From the NCBI GenBank assembly GCA_903883945.1, contig CAISCV010000204.1, forward strand, positions 1 through 35,217: a stretch of 35,217 bases of DNA, given 5' to 3'. The notes under the pieces were generated by a model, which made no database searches, was not told the origin of the DNA, and saw only the letters and a program-made list of their open reading frames with translations. This stretch comes from an uncultured Chitinophagaceae bacterium. Lineage in GTDB: Bacteria; Bacteroidota; Bacteroidia; Chitinophagales; Chitinophagaceae. Position numbers and translations under genes: made by a program. How positions within the stretch are numbered: the stretch's first letter is position 1; each line of letters starts with the position of its first letter. Of this stretch, positions 8,465-18,275 are shown in pieces.

Positions 8465-9958
8465 TTATAGAGAATTAAGTTCGTAATGAGTACTAGGACC
8501 TGAACCTTTGCGGACAATCAGACCCAAATCAAGCATTTTATTTAAATGCCTTTCTGCTTTCTTTGTATCAAATCCGAACTTCTCTTCATAATCCCTTCTC
8601 TTCAATGTAAAAATCAATTTTACAAATTCATAGCCAATTAACTCTTCCTGATTGAGCTCAGATAGTATTTTGTTTGGAGAAACATTCTTTAACCCTTCTT
8701 CACTTCTTGGGAATGTGAAAACTATATAAGGAGCATCATAGGTAACTATTGGAAGTGGCAAATTATTATTTTGTGGCAAATCCCTAATTGTTGAAAAACC
8801 TAAACCCCTATGCTCTACTAACTTCATTTGGTCGAATACATACATAATTTTGGGGTTACGACTAAGTGATGGAGCATTAAAACGCTTAATTTGCTCAATG
8901 GTTAACGGCTCTATAGGTTTACCGGGGCTTTTGATGATGATAGCATCGTCATTAATTTCAAAATAAATTGGCGCACCCTCTATATCATAATCACGATGAA
9001 CTATGGCATTGATGATTGCTTCGCGTAATACTACCAACGGATAATCATAAATAACCTTTCTTTCAGAATTAGTGCGATCTATTTGTTTTCCTATAAGAGG
9101 TTCATACCATGATTGTATTTTATCGGGTTGTAAAATTAATGGACCATCTATGGTTTCAATATTTTCACCGCGCCCCTTTGTTTTAAAAGTTGCACGAATG
9201 AGGGAATTTTGATACATTAATTGAGGTCTTTCGCCAAATAAAAGTAAACCCATGCCAGTGGGTACATATCCTTTATCTGTAAGAACTAAAACGCCCAAAT
9301 AAGTAAGAATTTTGTGAAACTTAGATGTATTCAATTCTACATTCAATTTTGCGCTTTTGATAAAAGATTCTAAATGAACAATAGACAAATCTTCTAAATC
9401 TGCCCTTATTTCAATTTTTTCTTTAGTAGATAATACTGAAGCTTCCGTTTCTTCTTTAGCCTTCTTGGCTCTTTCTTCAGCTTCTTGAATAAATTGTTTA
9501 TTTGCTTCCCTAATTTGCTTTTGTAGGTCGGCATCAAACAATTCCACTTCAACACCATTATCAATAAGATATTTAATACCTTTTCTATCGACAGATGGGT
9601 CAGGGTCTTCAATGCCTATCCAAACCTTTTTGATACGGGCATTTACAATACGTTCAGCACAACCCAGTTTGGGATGTTTTCTGGCTCCTGGAGCGCAAGG
9701 CTCAAGAGTAGCGAATAAAAGAGAGCCATCCAAGCTATTACTTCTGTTTTTTCTTTCCAACAAAGTAAATTCTGCATGGTCGCCATGGCGAAGCTCACCT
9801 CTAAAAGCAGTTTCTTCTTTTCCATCGGGTGTTATTAATACAGCACCTACTTTAGGGCTTACTTTGTCTTGTCTTGGCTCTTGAATTGAGAGATTCATAA
9901 TCTCTATAGCCATCTCCATATATTTGCGAGGGTTGAAACCTTCTTTATTTTTTGCCAT
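8465..9958 (-). CDS. Cytidine/RibD-like zinc deaminase fused to a RecG-like ATP-binding (HATPase_c_4/AlbA-associated) domain and winged helix
   Basis: N-terminus: GAVL, GDHAEF (HAE), TLEPCAPGARKHPKLGC. Middle and C-terminus: PLVVLREAIINAIVHRDY, KSPGKPIEP, NPKIMYVFDQMKLVEHRGLGFSTI; C-terminal helix-rich HTH-like region. Confidence 0.8.
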   Translation of the reverse strand: MAKNKEGFNPRKYMEMAIEIMNLSIQEPRQDKVSPKVGAVLITPDGKEETAFRGELRHGDHAEFTLLERKNRSNSLDGSLLFATLEPCAPGARKHPKLGCAERIVNARIKKVWIGIEDPDPSVDRKGIKYLIDNGVEVELFDADLQKQIREANKQFIQEAEERAKKAKEETEASVLSTKEKIEIRADLEDLSIVHLESFIKSAKLNVELNTSKFHKILTYLGVLVLTDKGYVPTGMGLLLFGERPQLMYQNSLIRATFKTKGRGENIETIDGPLILQPDKIQSWYEPLIGKQIDRTNSERKVIYDYPLVVLREAIINAIVHRDYDIEGAPIYFEINDDAIIIKSPGKPIEPLTIEQIKRFNAPSLSRNPKIMYVFDQMKLVEHRGLGFSTIRDLPQNNNLPLPIVTYDAPYIVFTFPRSEEGLKNVSPNKILSELNQEELIGYEFVKLIFTLKRRDYEEKFGFDTKKAERHLNKMLDLGLIVRKGSGPSTHYELNSL

Positions 9959-10075
9959 ATAAAAAAAATTAATAAACTACTTCGTTTTTTGTTATTATTT
10001 TCAGTTAGAACTGAATTTATTTAAAATTTTAAAGCATAATCATGATTATATACATTATTATCATACCAATATAAT

Positions 10076-10519
10076 CTAATCTCTTTCAATTATTTTATTC
10101 ATCATAATACCAATATACTCGCTCTTTTGGTCGTGTTGAAATAATACATGAGCGTTATTGAAATCCTTGATTTCTAAACGCTCTTTCCAATTCACTTCTA
10201 ACCATTTTGTATTAGAAATAATAAATGAATTAAGTATTAAATCTTCATTCATAACTTGTGGTTGCACTGTTTCAGATAAATATTTATAAAATTGAATCTT
10301 TGCATCATTGATTCCTTTTGAATTTCGTATTCCTTTAGGGTCTATAAAAGTGAGGTATTGTTTGTTGTCTTTTTTAATCCATAGCATGAAATCTGGATAA
10401 AAGTTGTTACCTTCTGCAAAAAAACCTATCCCCTTTTTGCTTTGATTTCGAAGTAAGTAGATTTCTCCAAGTTGCTTTTTTTCTTGTATTCTGCCTATTT
10501 TCTCCTCAAAATCCTTCAT
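10076..10519 (-). pseudogene. C-terminal nuclease fragment of a ResIII/DEAD-helicase restriction subunit
   Basis: EIYLLRNQSKKGIGFFAEGNNFYPDFMLWIKKDNKQYLTFIDPKGIRN resembles the PD-(D/E)xK C-terminus of type III-like restriction helicases. The frame reads upstream as SIKVNPSVALNDTETQF, then hits TGA. No helicase domain is present. Confidence 0.65.
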
Positions 10520-11154
10520 AAACTGAGTTTCCGTATCATTTAATGCAACAGAGGGGTTTACTTTTATACTTCAATTGTGTGAATTTATTACAACATAATA
10601 ACTGCAATTGTTCAGTAATCTGCGATATTTTGTCTTCGAAACAATATACCGTAGAACCAACCATTATTTTTTCTTTCCTTGAAGCTTTTGCCGTTTTATC
10701 AAATTTAAAGACTAAAATCTATTTGCCTAAAACTTGTTAATTAAGTGACCGTTTCCGAATTTTTAAAATCTACCTTTTAATAACATTGACTTGAAATATC
10801 TAATATTAGCAAGAGGATATTATATTTTTTAGGTTATTCTAAATCCTGTGTGAGAATTAGATTTCTGTTTGCATATTTAGTGGTAAATAAAAGAATTTTT
10901 TCAGACATTTCCTCTATTATAAACAATAGAATACTTCTTAATTTCAAATTCTCCGTTTAAAAACGGTTCCACACTAAATTTAGTATAACCATTTTTTATT
11001 CTTTTATGGCTATATTTAATTTTTACCACTTAAATTGTAGTGATCAATTCAGGCTCCCTGTATTATTTGGCTGTGAAATATTAAAGACTCATTACACAAT
11101 CAGGATCTCTTTCTCCTGATTTTTAAAATCACTGCCTTTAATGTACAAAACTGA

Positions 11155-12099
11155 CTAGCCATTGAATATATTACTATTATGCCAATTAATAAAGCGTGCG
11201 TTAGGCTTATCAATAGGCCTCACAGGTAAATTTTGAAGTGTTTTTCCATGATATTGATAGTATTCTTTTCCATTTTGAAATTCTTCTTTTATTCTTGAAC
11301 TTACTTCAATTTTATACTCTTTTGTAATTGTCAAATAACCGTTATCAAATAATTTGTGCATATCAGACCTTAATAGTAAACCATTTGAAATTGTATGTGG
11401 TCCCAATTCAGCATAAGGCTTAATGTGTGCAGCCTCTAATACTGGCAATGTTTTTTCTCCAGTAATGGAACATCTTCTGGAATAAGCATCAGTTATTAAT
11501 ACTCTAAAAGCTCCTTGTCCAAGTCTTACTTTAGACAATACAGATTTCCCATACCCAGGAGAAGGTTCTTCTTCCATTGTAAGTTGATTTACTTCAATTT
11601 CGGTGTGTGCTAAATATTTATTTTTATCAAGAAGTTTCTCGACTTTTTCCCAAATACCATTTCCAATTTCATCATTAGTATCATAGGATTTACCTTGCAC
11701 AATACTTTTACCCCAATCTGAAGGAGTCTCAATCCAATCTTCCTTTTTAAAAAATATTGGATTAGTTAATACAATACAACCTATTGTCGGGTTAATATTA
11801 TCTTTATCAGAACGATAACTTAAAATCATCCTACTAAAATCATTAAAAGTATTACACCCATTTCTATTTCTAAAAGTATCCCAAGCAATTGTCATTGGTA
11901 GAAATGTGTGACTTGAGAAAAAGCCAATACCTCCAATCACATTTAATGGACTTTTTAATTTAAAAAGAAAGGGTGCACCCGTTTTAAGAACTTTAAAATT
12001 AACTGACCCACTTGGCTGCCAAAAGTTAATATCTTCTGGATTTATGTGGCTTAAATAATTATACCAATTATTGTCTGTTACACCTAAATAAAATTTCAA
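11155..12099 (-). CDS. HNH endonuclease (HNH_2-like)
   Basis: YSRRCSITGEKTLPVLEAAHIKPYAELGPHTISNGLLLRSDMHKLFDNGYLTI. Confidence 0.85.
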   Translation of the reverse strand: MKFYLGVTDNNWYNYLSHINPEDINFWQPSGSVNFKVLKTGAPFLFKLKSPLNVIGGIGFFSSHTFLPMTIAWDTFRNRNGCNTFNDFSRMILSYRSDKDNINPTIGCIVLTNPIFFKKEDWIETPSDWGKSIVQGKSYDTNDEIGNGIWEKVEKLLDKNKYLAHTEIEVNQLTMEEEPSPGYGKSVLSKVRLGQGAFRVLITDAYSRRCSITGEKTLPVLEAAHIKPYAELGPHTISNGLLLRSDMHKLFDNGYLTITKEYKIEVSSRIKEEFQNGKEYYQYHGKTLQNLPVRPIDKPNARFINWHNSNIFNG

Positions 12100-12137
12100 A
12101 TCTCTTTATTTAAATTTATTAAAAAATAAAATACGAA

Positions 12138-12476
12138 CTATCGACTTTTAAAAAGCATTATAGGAATCAAATCAATATCTAATGCCATTTCTATCTTAAT
12201 AATAGTTTATAAACTAAGGTTATGCATTCCACTTAACCATTTAGATACTACTGAGGGAGGGGTATTCATCACCGTGTCCCAGTGTTTTAAAGACCAGCCT
12301 TTATCAACCATCGCCATTCGTATCTTTTCTGTGATAGCGAGGTTCTTTTCGATAAACTTATCAATTTCAGGATTGCGCTTTTGGTTGATGATGCGATAAA
12401 TACCAAAATCTAAATCAGCTTTATTTAACTCGAATATATCGTTCAGTACTTCTTTTAATTCTTTGTAGTTATCCAT
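12138..12476 (-). pseudogene. Chimeric remnant: DNA methyltransferase N-terminus (~46 aa) joined to an Xre-type HTH C-terminus
   Basis: MDNYKELKEVLNDIFELNKADLDFGIYRIINQKRNPEIDKFIEKNL resembles the N-terminus of methyltransferases encoded beside SNF2 helicases. It joins AITEKIRMAMVDKGWSLKHW...SVVSKWLSGMHNLSL[TAA]TIIKIEMALDIDLI, with an in-frame TAA inside the HTH tail. Confidence 0.65.
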
Positions 12477-12477
12477 T

Positions 12478-15321
12478 TTATATTATTTCGAATGATATGG
12501 TAAATAATTCTTCTTCTTTTATGTCTCTAGTCAATTTACTTTTGGCATCAGCAATCATAACATCCCGTTGTTCATTAATTTCATCTTCTCGGTCATAAAT
12601 TTCTTGTCTTAATTTGTTGTATTTACGTTTTACCCGAGATATTTTTTCTTGTAAAGACACTAATTCTTCGGCAAGTATATTTTCTTTGTGCTGCTTGCGC
12701 TCTAATTCTTTTAGCTTTTGCCTTTCATCTTTTAAATCCAATTCAATAGAGTTTATCTTATCATCTGCCCATCTTTCAAATTTGGCAAACTCTCGTTGCA
12801 TGAATGCAGCGTCTACTTTTTCGAGATGTTCAAGTTTTGTTTTTTTGTTTAATTGATGATTGGCATCAATTTGTGCTAAATCTAACTTATTGAAAGGCTG
12901 TACAGATGCTTTCAGATTCATTAAGTCTCTTACAGTTTGTTCTTGTAATTTGATTTTGTCTTGAGTGATTGCAGAAAGAATTAGTGTATCGTGTTGTTCT
13001 ATTTCGGAATGTACAGTAAGGTTACTAATTCTAAGTAAGCCTTTTTTTCCTCTTAGATTATCCAATTCTTTGTATCTGATAGGGGAAGATGCTACATCAA
13101 AAACCAAATGGGAAGGTTCAGTTTTTTCGTGTTTTGCCCTATTCAGCAGTTTTTGGGCTACTTCACTTTGTAATCTGTAATGTTTTGCATCGGTTCTTTT
13201 TTTGTTCAAGGTATATTTTTCGCCCGACTCCAAGATGGTAAAAGTATAATCCTGTTCCTCAAAGGTGGCAAGATTTATTAAGTAAAAACAGGTAAGTTCC
13301 CATAACCATTTCTCAAATTTCTCTAAAAACGTCTTAGTATCGGAATAGGTAATTCTGAGTTTGTTAATGACACTTCCTTCAAAGTTTTCGAACAGTACAC
13401 TTTGCACTTCTTTTATCTTTTTATCAATCGATTCTTCAAACTCTTCTTTCAAAGCCTTGAAATAAGCATCAATTTCGTCTTTAGTCCTACATTGTTTATA
13501 GATTTCAATTATTCGTTTTTCGAAATCAACTCCATTTTCAATACTACCTAACACATGATCGGATGCACCAAAAACACCTTTAAACAAGTTGTATTTTTGT
13601 TCTAACAATTGAAATACCCTATTCTCTACTTCATTATCACTATTTAGAAAATTTACAACTACTACATCATGTAATTGACCATATCTATGACATCTACCTA
13701 TACGTTGTTCAATCCTCTGCGGATTCCAGGGCAAATCATAATTTACCACCATACTACAAAACTGTAGGTTGATACCCTCGGCAGCAGCCTCGGTTGCAAT
13801 CATAATTTGGTAGTCATTACTTTTGAAAGCATCTACCAAGGCATTCCTGATATCTACATTTTTTGAATGGGTAAGTTTTCCATAGTTGTTTTTATCGTTC
13901 ACCCAATTTTCGTAAACACTACTCGACAATAAATCGGTATTGCTGCCATTGAAAAGCAAGATTTTGCCTTGATATTTTTCTTTAGATAAACGTTCAAACA
14001 GATAGTGTTGTGTTCTTGTAGATTCAGTGAAAATTAGGGCTTTTTCATTAGCCCCAAGTTCTTTCAGTTTACTGAAACCAGTTTCTAATGCTATTATTAA
14101 TTTTTCACCCTTTTCGTTGTGTTCAATACTATTAGCTAGTTGTAAATACTCAGTTAATTTGGCAATTTCTAATTCAATATTCTTTTTGTCTTGTAAAGTA
14201 ATTTCATTAATAAACTCTTGTGTAGATTCATCATCTTCAACTTCCTCTAAGTCGTCATCATAATTTTCATATTCTTCCTCAAACCAAGAAATGATTTCAT
14301 CTTCTATTACTTTTGAATTTGTCAATAAACTATTTAATCGTTTTATTAATGCTTCTAAAGTTTTACCAATAGCAAAGGAAGAAGAACCAAGTAATTTAAA
14401 CATTACTGATTCCATCAAATGACGTTGCGCCCTTGGTAAGGCATAAATATTTTCGCTTCGTAAGTACTCTAATACATTATCGTACAATAGTTTTTCCTTT
14501 ACTGTGGGTACAAATTGTTGGGTAATAGGTATCCGTTCTCTATAAGGTACAAATTCTCTTACATCTTTTCTGAGTGTACGATGAATTATATTTTTTAACT
14601 TGTCTTTTAAATCAGCTGCATCACCATCACCATTTACGTAGTTTTTCCGAAAAGTTTTTATATCACTAAAAATATCCTGATCAATAAAACTAACTAGCCC
14701 AAACAGTTCATCCAATCTATTTTGCAAAGGGGTGGCTGTGAGTAATATCTTTTTGTAATCTTTTATTGCATTTCTAATTCTTGCGGCAATACTATCTGGA
14801 TTCTTGTGTACATTTCTTAAATAATGTGATTCATCTAAAACTATTAAATCCCATGAAGTAAGTTGTATAAATTCCGCTTTCTTACTTGCATATTGATAAG
14901 AACATATTTTAATGGTTTTGCCATCATCAAAAGGATTTTTATTTTCTGCCTTATACTTACTATTGAAACTTTTATTCTCTATTACTTCGGATTTCAGATA
15001 AAACTTATCTGCCAATTCATTCATCCATTGTTTGCGAAGAGAAGAAGGGCAAATGATTAATATTCTTTTTTTATTTTCTGCCCATTTTTGACTTAATAAA
15101 ATACCTGCTTCAATGGTTTTGCCTAAACCTACTTCATCTGCCAATATTGCCCCTTTAGAGTAAGGAGATTTAAAGGCAAATAATGCAGCTTCTACCTGAT
15201 GTGGATTTAGCTCTACTTGTGCATCCATCAAGGTTGCACCAAACTTTTCGGGAGTTTCAGAATTAGACTTTTTAGTTAATTCATAAGCAAAATATTTGGC
15301 TTGAAATGCAGTAATACTCAT
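12478..15321 (-). CDS. SNF2-family DNA helicase (restriction/defence associated)
   Basis: ADEVGLGKTIEAGILLSQ, LDESHYLRN, LTATPLQN, EGINLQFCSMVVNYDLPWNPQRIEQRIGRCHRYGQ. Confidence 0.95.
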   Translation of the reverse strand: MSITAFQAKYFAYELTKKSNSETPEKFGATLMDAQVELNPHQVEAALFAFKSPYSKGAILADEVGLGKTIEAGILLSQKWAENKKRILIICPSSLRKQWMNELADKFYLKSEVIENKSFNSKYKAENKNPFDDGKTIKICSYQYASKKAEFIQLTSWDLIVLDESHYLRNVHKNPDSIAARIRNAIKDYKKILLTATPLQNRLDELFGLVSFIDQDIFSDIKTFRKNYVNGDGDAADLKDKLKNIIHRTLRKDVREFVPYRERIPITQQFVPTVKEKLLYDNVLEYLRSENIYALPRAQRHLMESVMFKLLGSSSFAIGKTLEALIKRLNSLLTNSKVIEDEIISWFEEEYENYDDDLEEVEDDESTQEFINEITLQDKKNIELEIAKLTEYLQLANSIEHNEKGEKLIIALETGFSKLKELGANEKALIFTESTRTQHYLFERLSKEKYQGKILLFNGSNTDLLSSSVYENWVNDKNNYGKLTHSKNVDIRNALVDAFKSNDYQIMIATEAAAEGINLQFCSMVVNYDLPWNPQRIEQRIGRCHRYGQLHDVVVVNFLNSDNEVENRVFQLLEQKYNLFKGVFGASDHVLGSIENGVDFEKRIIEIYKQCRTKDEIDAYFKALKEEFEESIDKKIKEVQSVLFENFEGSVINKLRITYSDTKTFLEKFEKWLWELTCFYLINLATFEEQDYTFTILESGEKYTLNKKRTDAKHYRLQSEVAQKLLNRAKHEKTEPSHLVFDVASSPIRYKELDNLRGKKGLLRISNLTVHSEIEQHDTLILSAITQDKIKLQEQTVRDLMNLKASVQPFNKLDLAQIDANHQLNKKTKLEHLEKVDAAFMQREFAKFERWADDKINSIELDLKDERQKLKELERKQHKENILAEELVSLQEKISRVKRKYNKLRQEIYDREDEINEQRDVMIADAKSKLTRDIKEEELFTISFEII

Positions 15322-15587
15322 TTAAATTAATAATTAATTAGGAAAGTAGTCATTTAGTTAATAAATACAAAAGACAAACACAAAGAATAAGTAAACTTGA
15401 AACTTTGAAGCCGTTATAATTTTCAATTATGAAAAACTAAAATCAACAACGCCAAATATAGTATAAGCAAAGGAAGCTAAATATTATTACCAGCAATATG
15501 AGTAAATGGGGAAATGAGGATTTGAGGAAATAATTTGTCTGAACCTTGATTTAAGGGGATTTTTTTAGGATATTGAAGTGTTGTTTT

Positions 15588-17843
15588 CTATTTTTTTTTA
15601 TTTGGGGGTTGAGGATTTAGGGCATTTGGATATAAATAACTATCGTGCGCTGGGGATTGGATAATGTTTGCCTTAACGAAGTCTTTTATGTAGCGTTGGG
15701 CTGTTTTGTCGGGAATTTCTAATTTTAAAGCAATTGCTACATAGGCTTGGCGATTGAAAGACTTAGGGAGATTGGCTAAGAAGATTTCTTTCCTATTTTT
15801 TGACGTGTTTTGGACTTCGGGGGTTTGGGTGATAAGATTGGAATAGATGTGGCTGGAGTGTTTGATAAGTATTTCTACCATCTTAATTGCATTATTAAAG
15901 TCTATATCATCGCAAATAAGTTTGGTTGTTATTTCGCCTGATTCCATGATGCGCAAGGCGGAGAAAATCATCATTATTCGAAAAGCAATTAAGCCTAAAC
16001 GCCTAACAGTTGCGATGTAATCATCGTCCTGCAAGCCGATGTATAAAGTCTGGGTTTTATCAAAGTGGTTGTTGAATTTGTCTTGTTGGTCTTTTGTGAG
16101 TGAAAACACAATAGGTGGAAGTGACAATAAGGTTTGGTAGAATTTAAAAAACTGAGTGCCGAGGTTTTCGAAATGTGTTTCCAATCCATTTTCTGTATTT
16201 GAGGCGAAAACATCTTTCCATTCGTGGTTCATATTCATCATGTAGAACATAAAACGGCTGAACAAACCATTTTCGGCATCAGGGATAAGTGCAGCAATTT
16301 GTTTTGGTGTGCCTGAAAGCATTACCGACAATGAAGGGCGCTTGATTTCGACATACTCTTTATCGGTTCTGCGATAGAATGAATGTGGCTCGTGCTGAAA
16401 GGCACTCCTGAAACCATCGCTATAATCGCCGTAGTCGGACTTGAATGACTTGGATAGTGTATCTGCCTCGGTCTCGAAAATAAGCCCGCTACTGTCGCTG
16501 TCATTGAGTAACTCGAAGAAACCTGTGGAACTATTGTTTGCAGGGAGAAACAACATTTTTTGAGGTGGTTTATTGGGCTTTTCTGCGCCAGTATTGGTTT
16601 TTTTATTGGCATTGTACTCTGCCATCTGGCTATCGTACTGCTGCTTTAAAACCTTTGCATGACCACGCAATTCGTCGTGAATAGGTTCGACCAATTTGCG
16701 GCAATGAATGAGGATGCCTTTACCAGCTGACGCTTTGGCCGTGATGAAAAGAAACAAATTTGCATTCATATTCTTATCGCCATACCGACCTTGTATTTTG
16801 GGAAATGCTACGCTTAATGTTACTAGAGAACCTAGTAGCAGAATATCCCGTTCCTCCTTGCCATTGGCAACTTCTACGATGCTTTTAAGAAAATCGGGGA
16901 TGGTATCGAAGATTTTATCTGGGAAAGTTTGCATTTTAGGTGCTTCGGTATCGGCTTCTGTATTACTTGTGGGATTTTTATTGAACTCTGCTTTGTGTTT
17001 AGAATAAGTACTATTTATTGCTGCCTGAATTTCGCCTTGAGGAAGGTCGTAATTCTTTTGGCATAATAACTTAGTGTCTGATTCTGACAAACCTGCCCTG
17101 TTGCAATTTGATGCCAACAGATAAATAAACTTGTTACGATTTCCTTCTGCATACTGTAATTTTTGATTGGTGAATTGAACTTGTTGGGTGAAAATAAAAG
17201 CGGTGTTTAAGTCCTCTGCCTCGGTGGTTTCTTTGATTGTAACTTGTGGAATGGTTGTTTCTACTTTTGCTGCTACTGTTAGAATTGTATTTGGTAATTG
17301 CACAATGAATTTGTTATTAGCAATGTTTTTGTACAAATCGGGATCGTAACTAACAAAACATAACCGGGTAACATCTTTGCAACTAGGGTCGGCTTTTAAG
17401 CCTGTAGCCTTCTCGTAGAACTTTGTAACCTCTGAGTAGGCTTGCTCGTGATTTTCAAGCCCTGTATTGACTTCTATAAGCACTTTTAAGCCATTGCCAC
17501 TAGGACTGATAAAGCAAACGAATGTGTAGGGAATTTTTTCAATAATGGCAAAAGCTGCTTGCAATTGTTCTGGAGTTAGCTTATCGAAATCGAGATGCAC
17601 AAAACCATTGTACATTTTGAGAAAAGGCATTTGTCTTTTTTCCTCGAATACTGCAGAAGGTGTAAAAGCCAATAGCTTTTTCTTCTTTGCATCTGCTTCA
17701 TCTTTTTTGCCATGGGCTAGAAGACTTCTAATTTCTTCTATCTCTGCTTTGTACTTATCGGAAGCAATATCCTTTGCAATGAGCATTAGGGATTTGTTTT
17801 CGACGGGTTGCGTGAAGTTCTTGAAAATCGTGGACGTTGCCAT
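15588..17843 (-). CDS. VirE N-terminal / DUF3987 domain protein (mobile-element replication-type protein)
   Basis: BT4734/BF3469-like N-terminus (MPFLKMYNGFVHLDFDKL...FISPSGNGLKVLIEV) and a DUF3987-like core (TAKASAGKGILIHCRKLV, PSLSVMLSGTPKQI). Confidence 0.85.
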   Translation of the reverse strand: MATSTIFKNFTQPVENKSLMLIAKDIASDKYKAEIEEIRSLLAHGKKDEADAKKKKLLAFTPSAVFEEKRQMPFLKMYNGFVHLDFDKLTPEQLQAAFAIIEKIPYTFVCFISPSGNGLKVLIEVNTGLENHEQAYSEVTKFYEKATGLKADPSCKDVTRLCFVSYDPDLYKNIANNKFIVQLPNTILTVAAKVETTIPQVTIKETTEAEDLNTAFIFTQQVQFTNQKLQYAEGNRNKFIYLLASNCNRAGLSESDTKLLCQKNYDLPQGEIQAAINSTYSKHKAEFNKNPTSNTEADTEAPKMQTFPDKIFDTIPDFLKSIVEVANGKEERDILLLGSLVTLSVAFPKIQGRYGDKNMNANLFLFITAKASAGKGILIHCRKLVEPIHDELRGHAKVLKQQYDSQMAEYNANKKTNTGAEKPNKPPQKMLFLPANNSSTGFFELLNDSDSSGLIFETEADTLSKSFKSDYGDYSDGFRSAFQHEPHSFYRRTDKEYVEIKRPSLSVMLSGTPKQIAALIPDAENGLFSRFMFYMMNMNHEWKDVFASNTENGLETHFENLGTQFFKFYQTLLSLPPIVFSLTKDQQDKFNNHFDKTQTLYIGLQDDDYIATVRRLGLIAFRIMMIFSALRIMESGEITTKLICDDIDFNNAIKMVEILIKHSSHIYSNLITQTPEVQNTSKNRKEIFLANLPKSFNRQAYVAIALKLEIPDKTAQRYIKDFVKANIIQSPAHDSYLYPNALNPQPPNKKK

Positions 17844-17867
17844 AATTGTATTGCTTTAAAGGATGAG

Positions 17868-18173
17868 TTATTTTGAACGTTTGGTTTTGGTCAATTCATC
17901 ATCAACGATTGAAGCAATTTCTTCATTGGTTGACTGACGATTGCGCTGGAGCCAATTGTCTAACTCTTCTCTTTTGAAATACAACTTTTTGCCTTGTGGG
18001 CAGAAATGGGGGATTTGCCTTGAACTTGTTAACTTATACAAGTGCGAAGGACTTACATCAAGATGCTTGCAAGCATCATTGAAGTTAATAACTGTTTTCT
18101 TTAACAGATTCTGTTCGTCTAGCTTTATTGCAATTTCTGTAAGCTTTTCGAGAATTAAAATTTCGTTTGACAT
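17868..18173 (-). CDS. Helix-turn-helix (HTH_17, excisionase-like) protein
   Basis: NFNDACKHLDVSPSHLYKLTSSRQIPHFCPQGKKLYFKREELDNWL. ATG at 18173 preferred over the ORF-track start at 18224. Confidence 0.85.
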   Translation of the reverse strand: MSNEILILEKLTEIAIKLDEQNLLKKTVINFNDACKHLDVSPSHLYKLTSSRQIPHFCPQGKKLYFKREELDNWLQRNRQSTNEEIASIVDDELTKTKRSK

Positions 18174-18234
18174 CGTAATATATTTTTGATTACGAAGCAA
18201 ACTTCCATCACTGGGAGGGGGCAAAGGTTGAGGT

Positions 18235-18270
18235 ATTGAGTACTCAATGATTTAACTCAAAGTACTCAAT
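18235..18270. promoter_or_regulatory. 14-bp perfect palindrome ATTGAGTACTCAAT plus a direct half-repeat AGTACTCAAT
   Basis: ATTGAGTACTCAAT at 18235-18248; AGTACTCAAT again at 18261-18270; located upstream of the HTH gene. Confidence 0.55.
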
Positions 18271-18275
18271 CTTTT

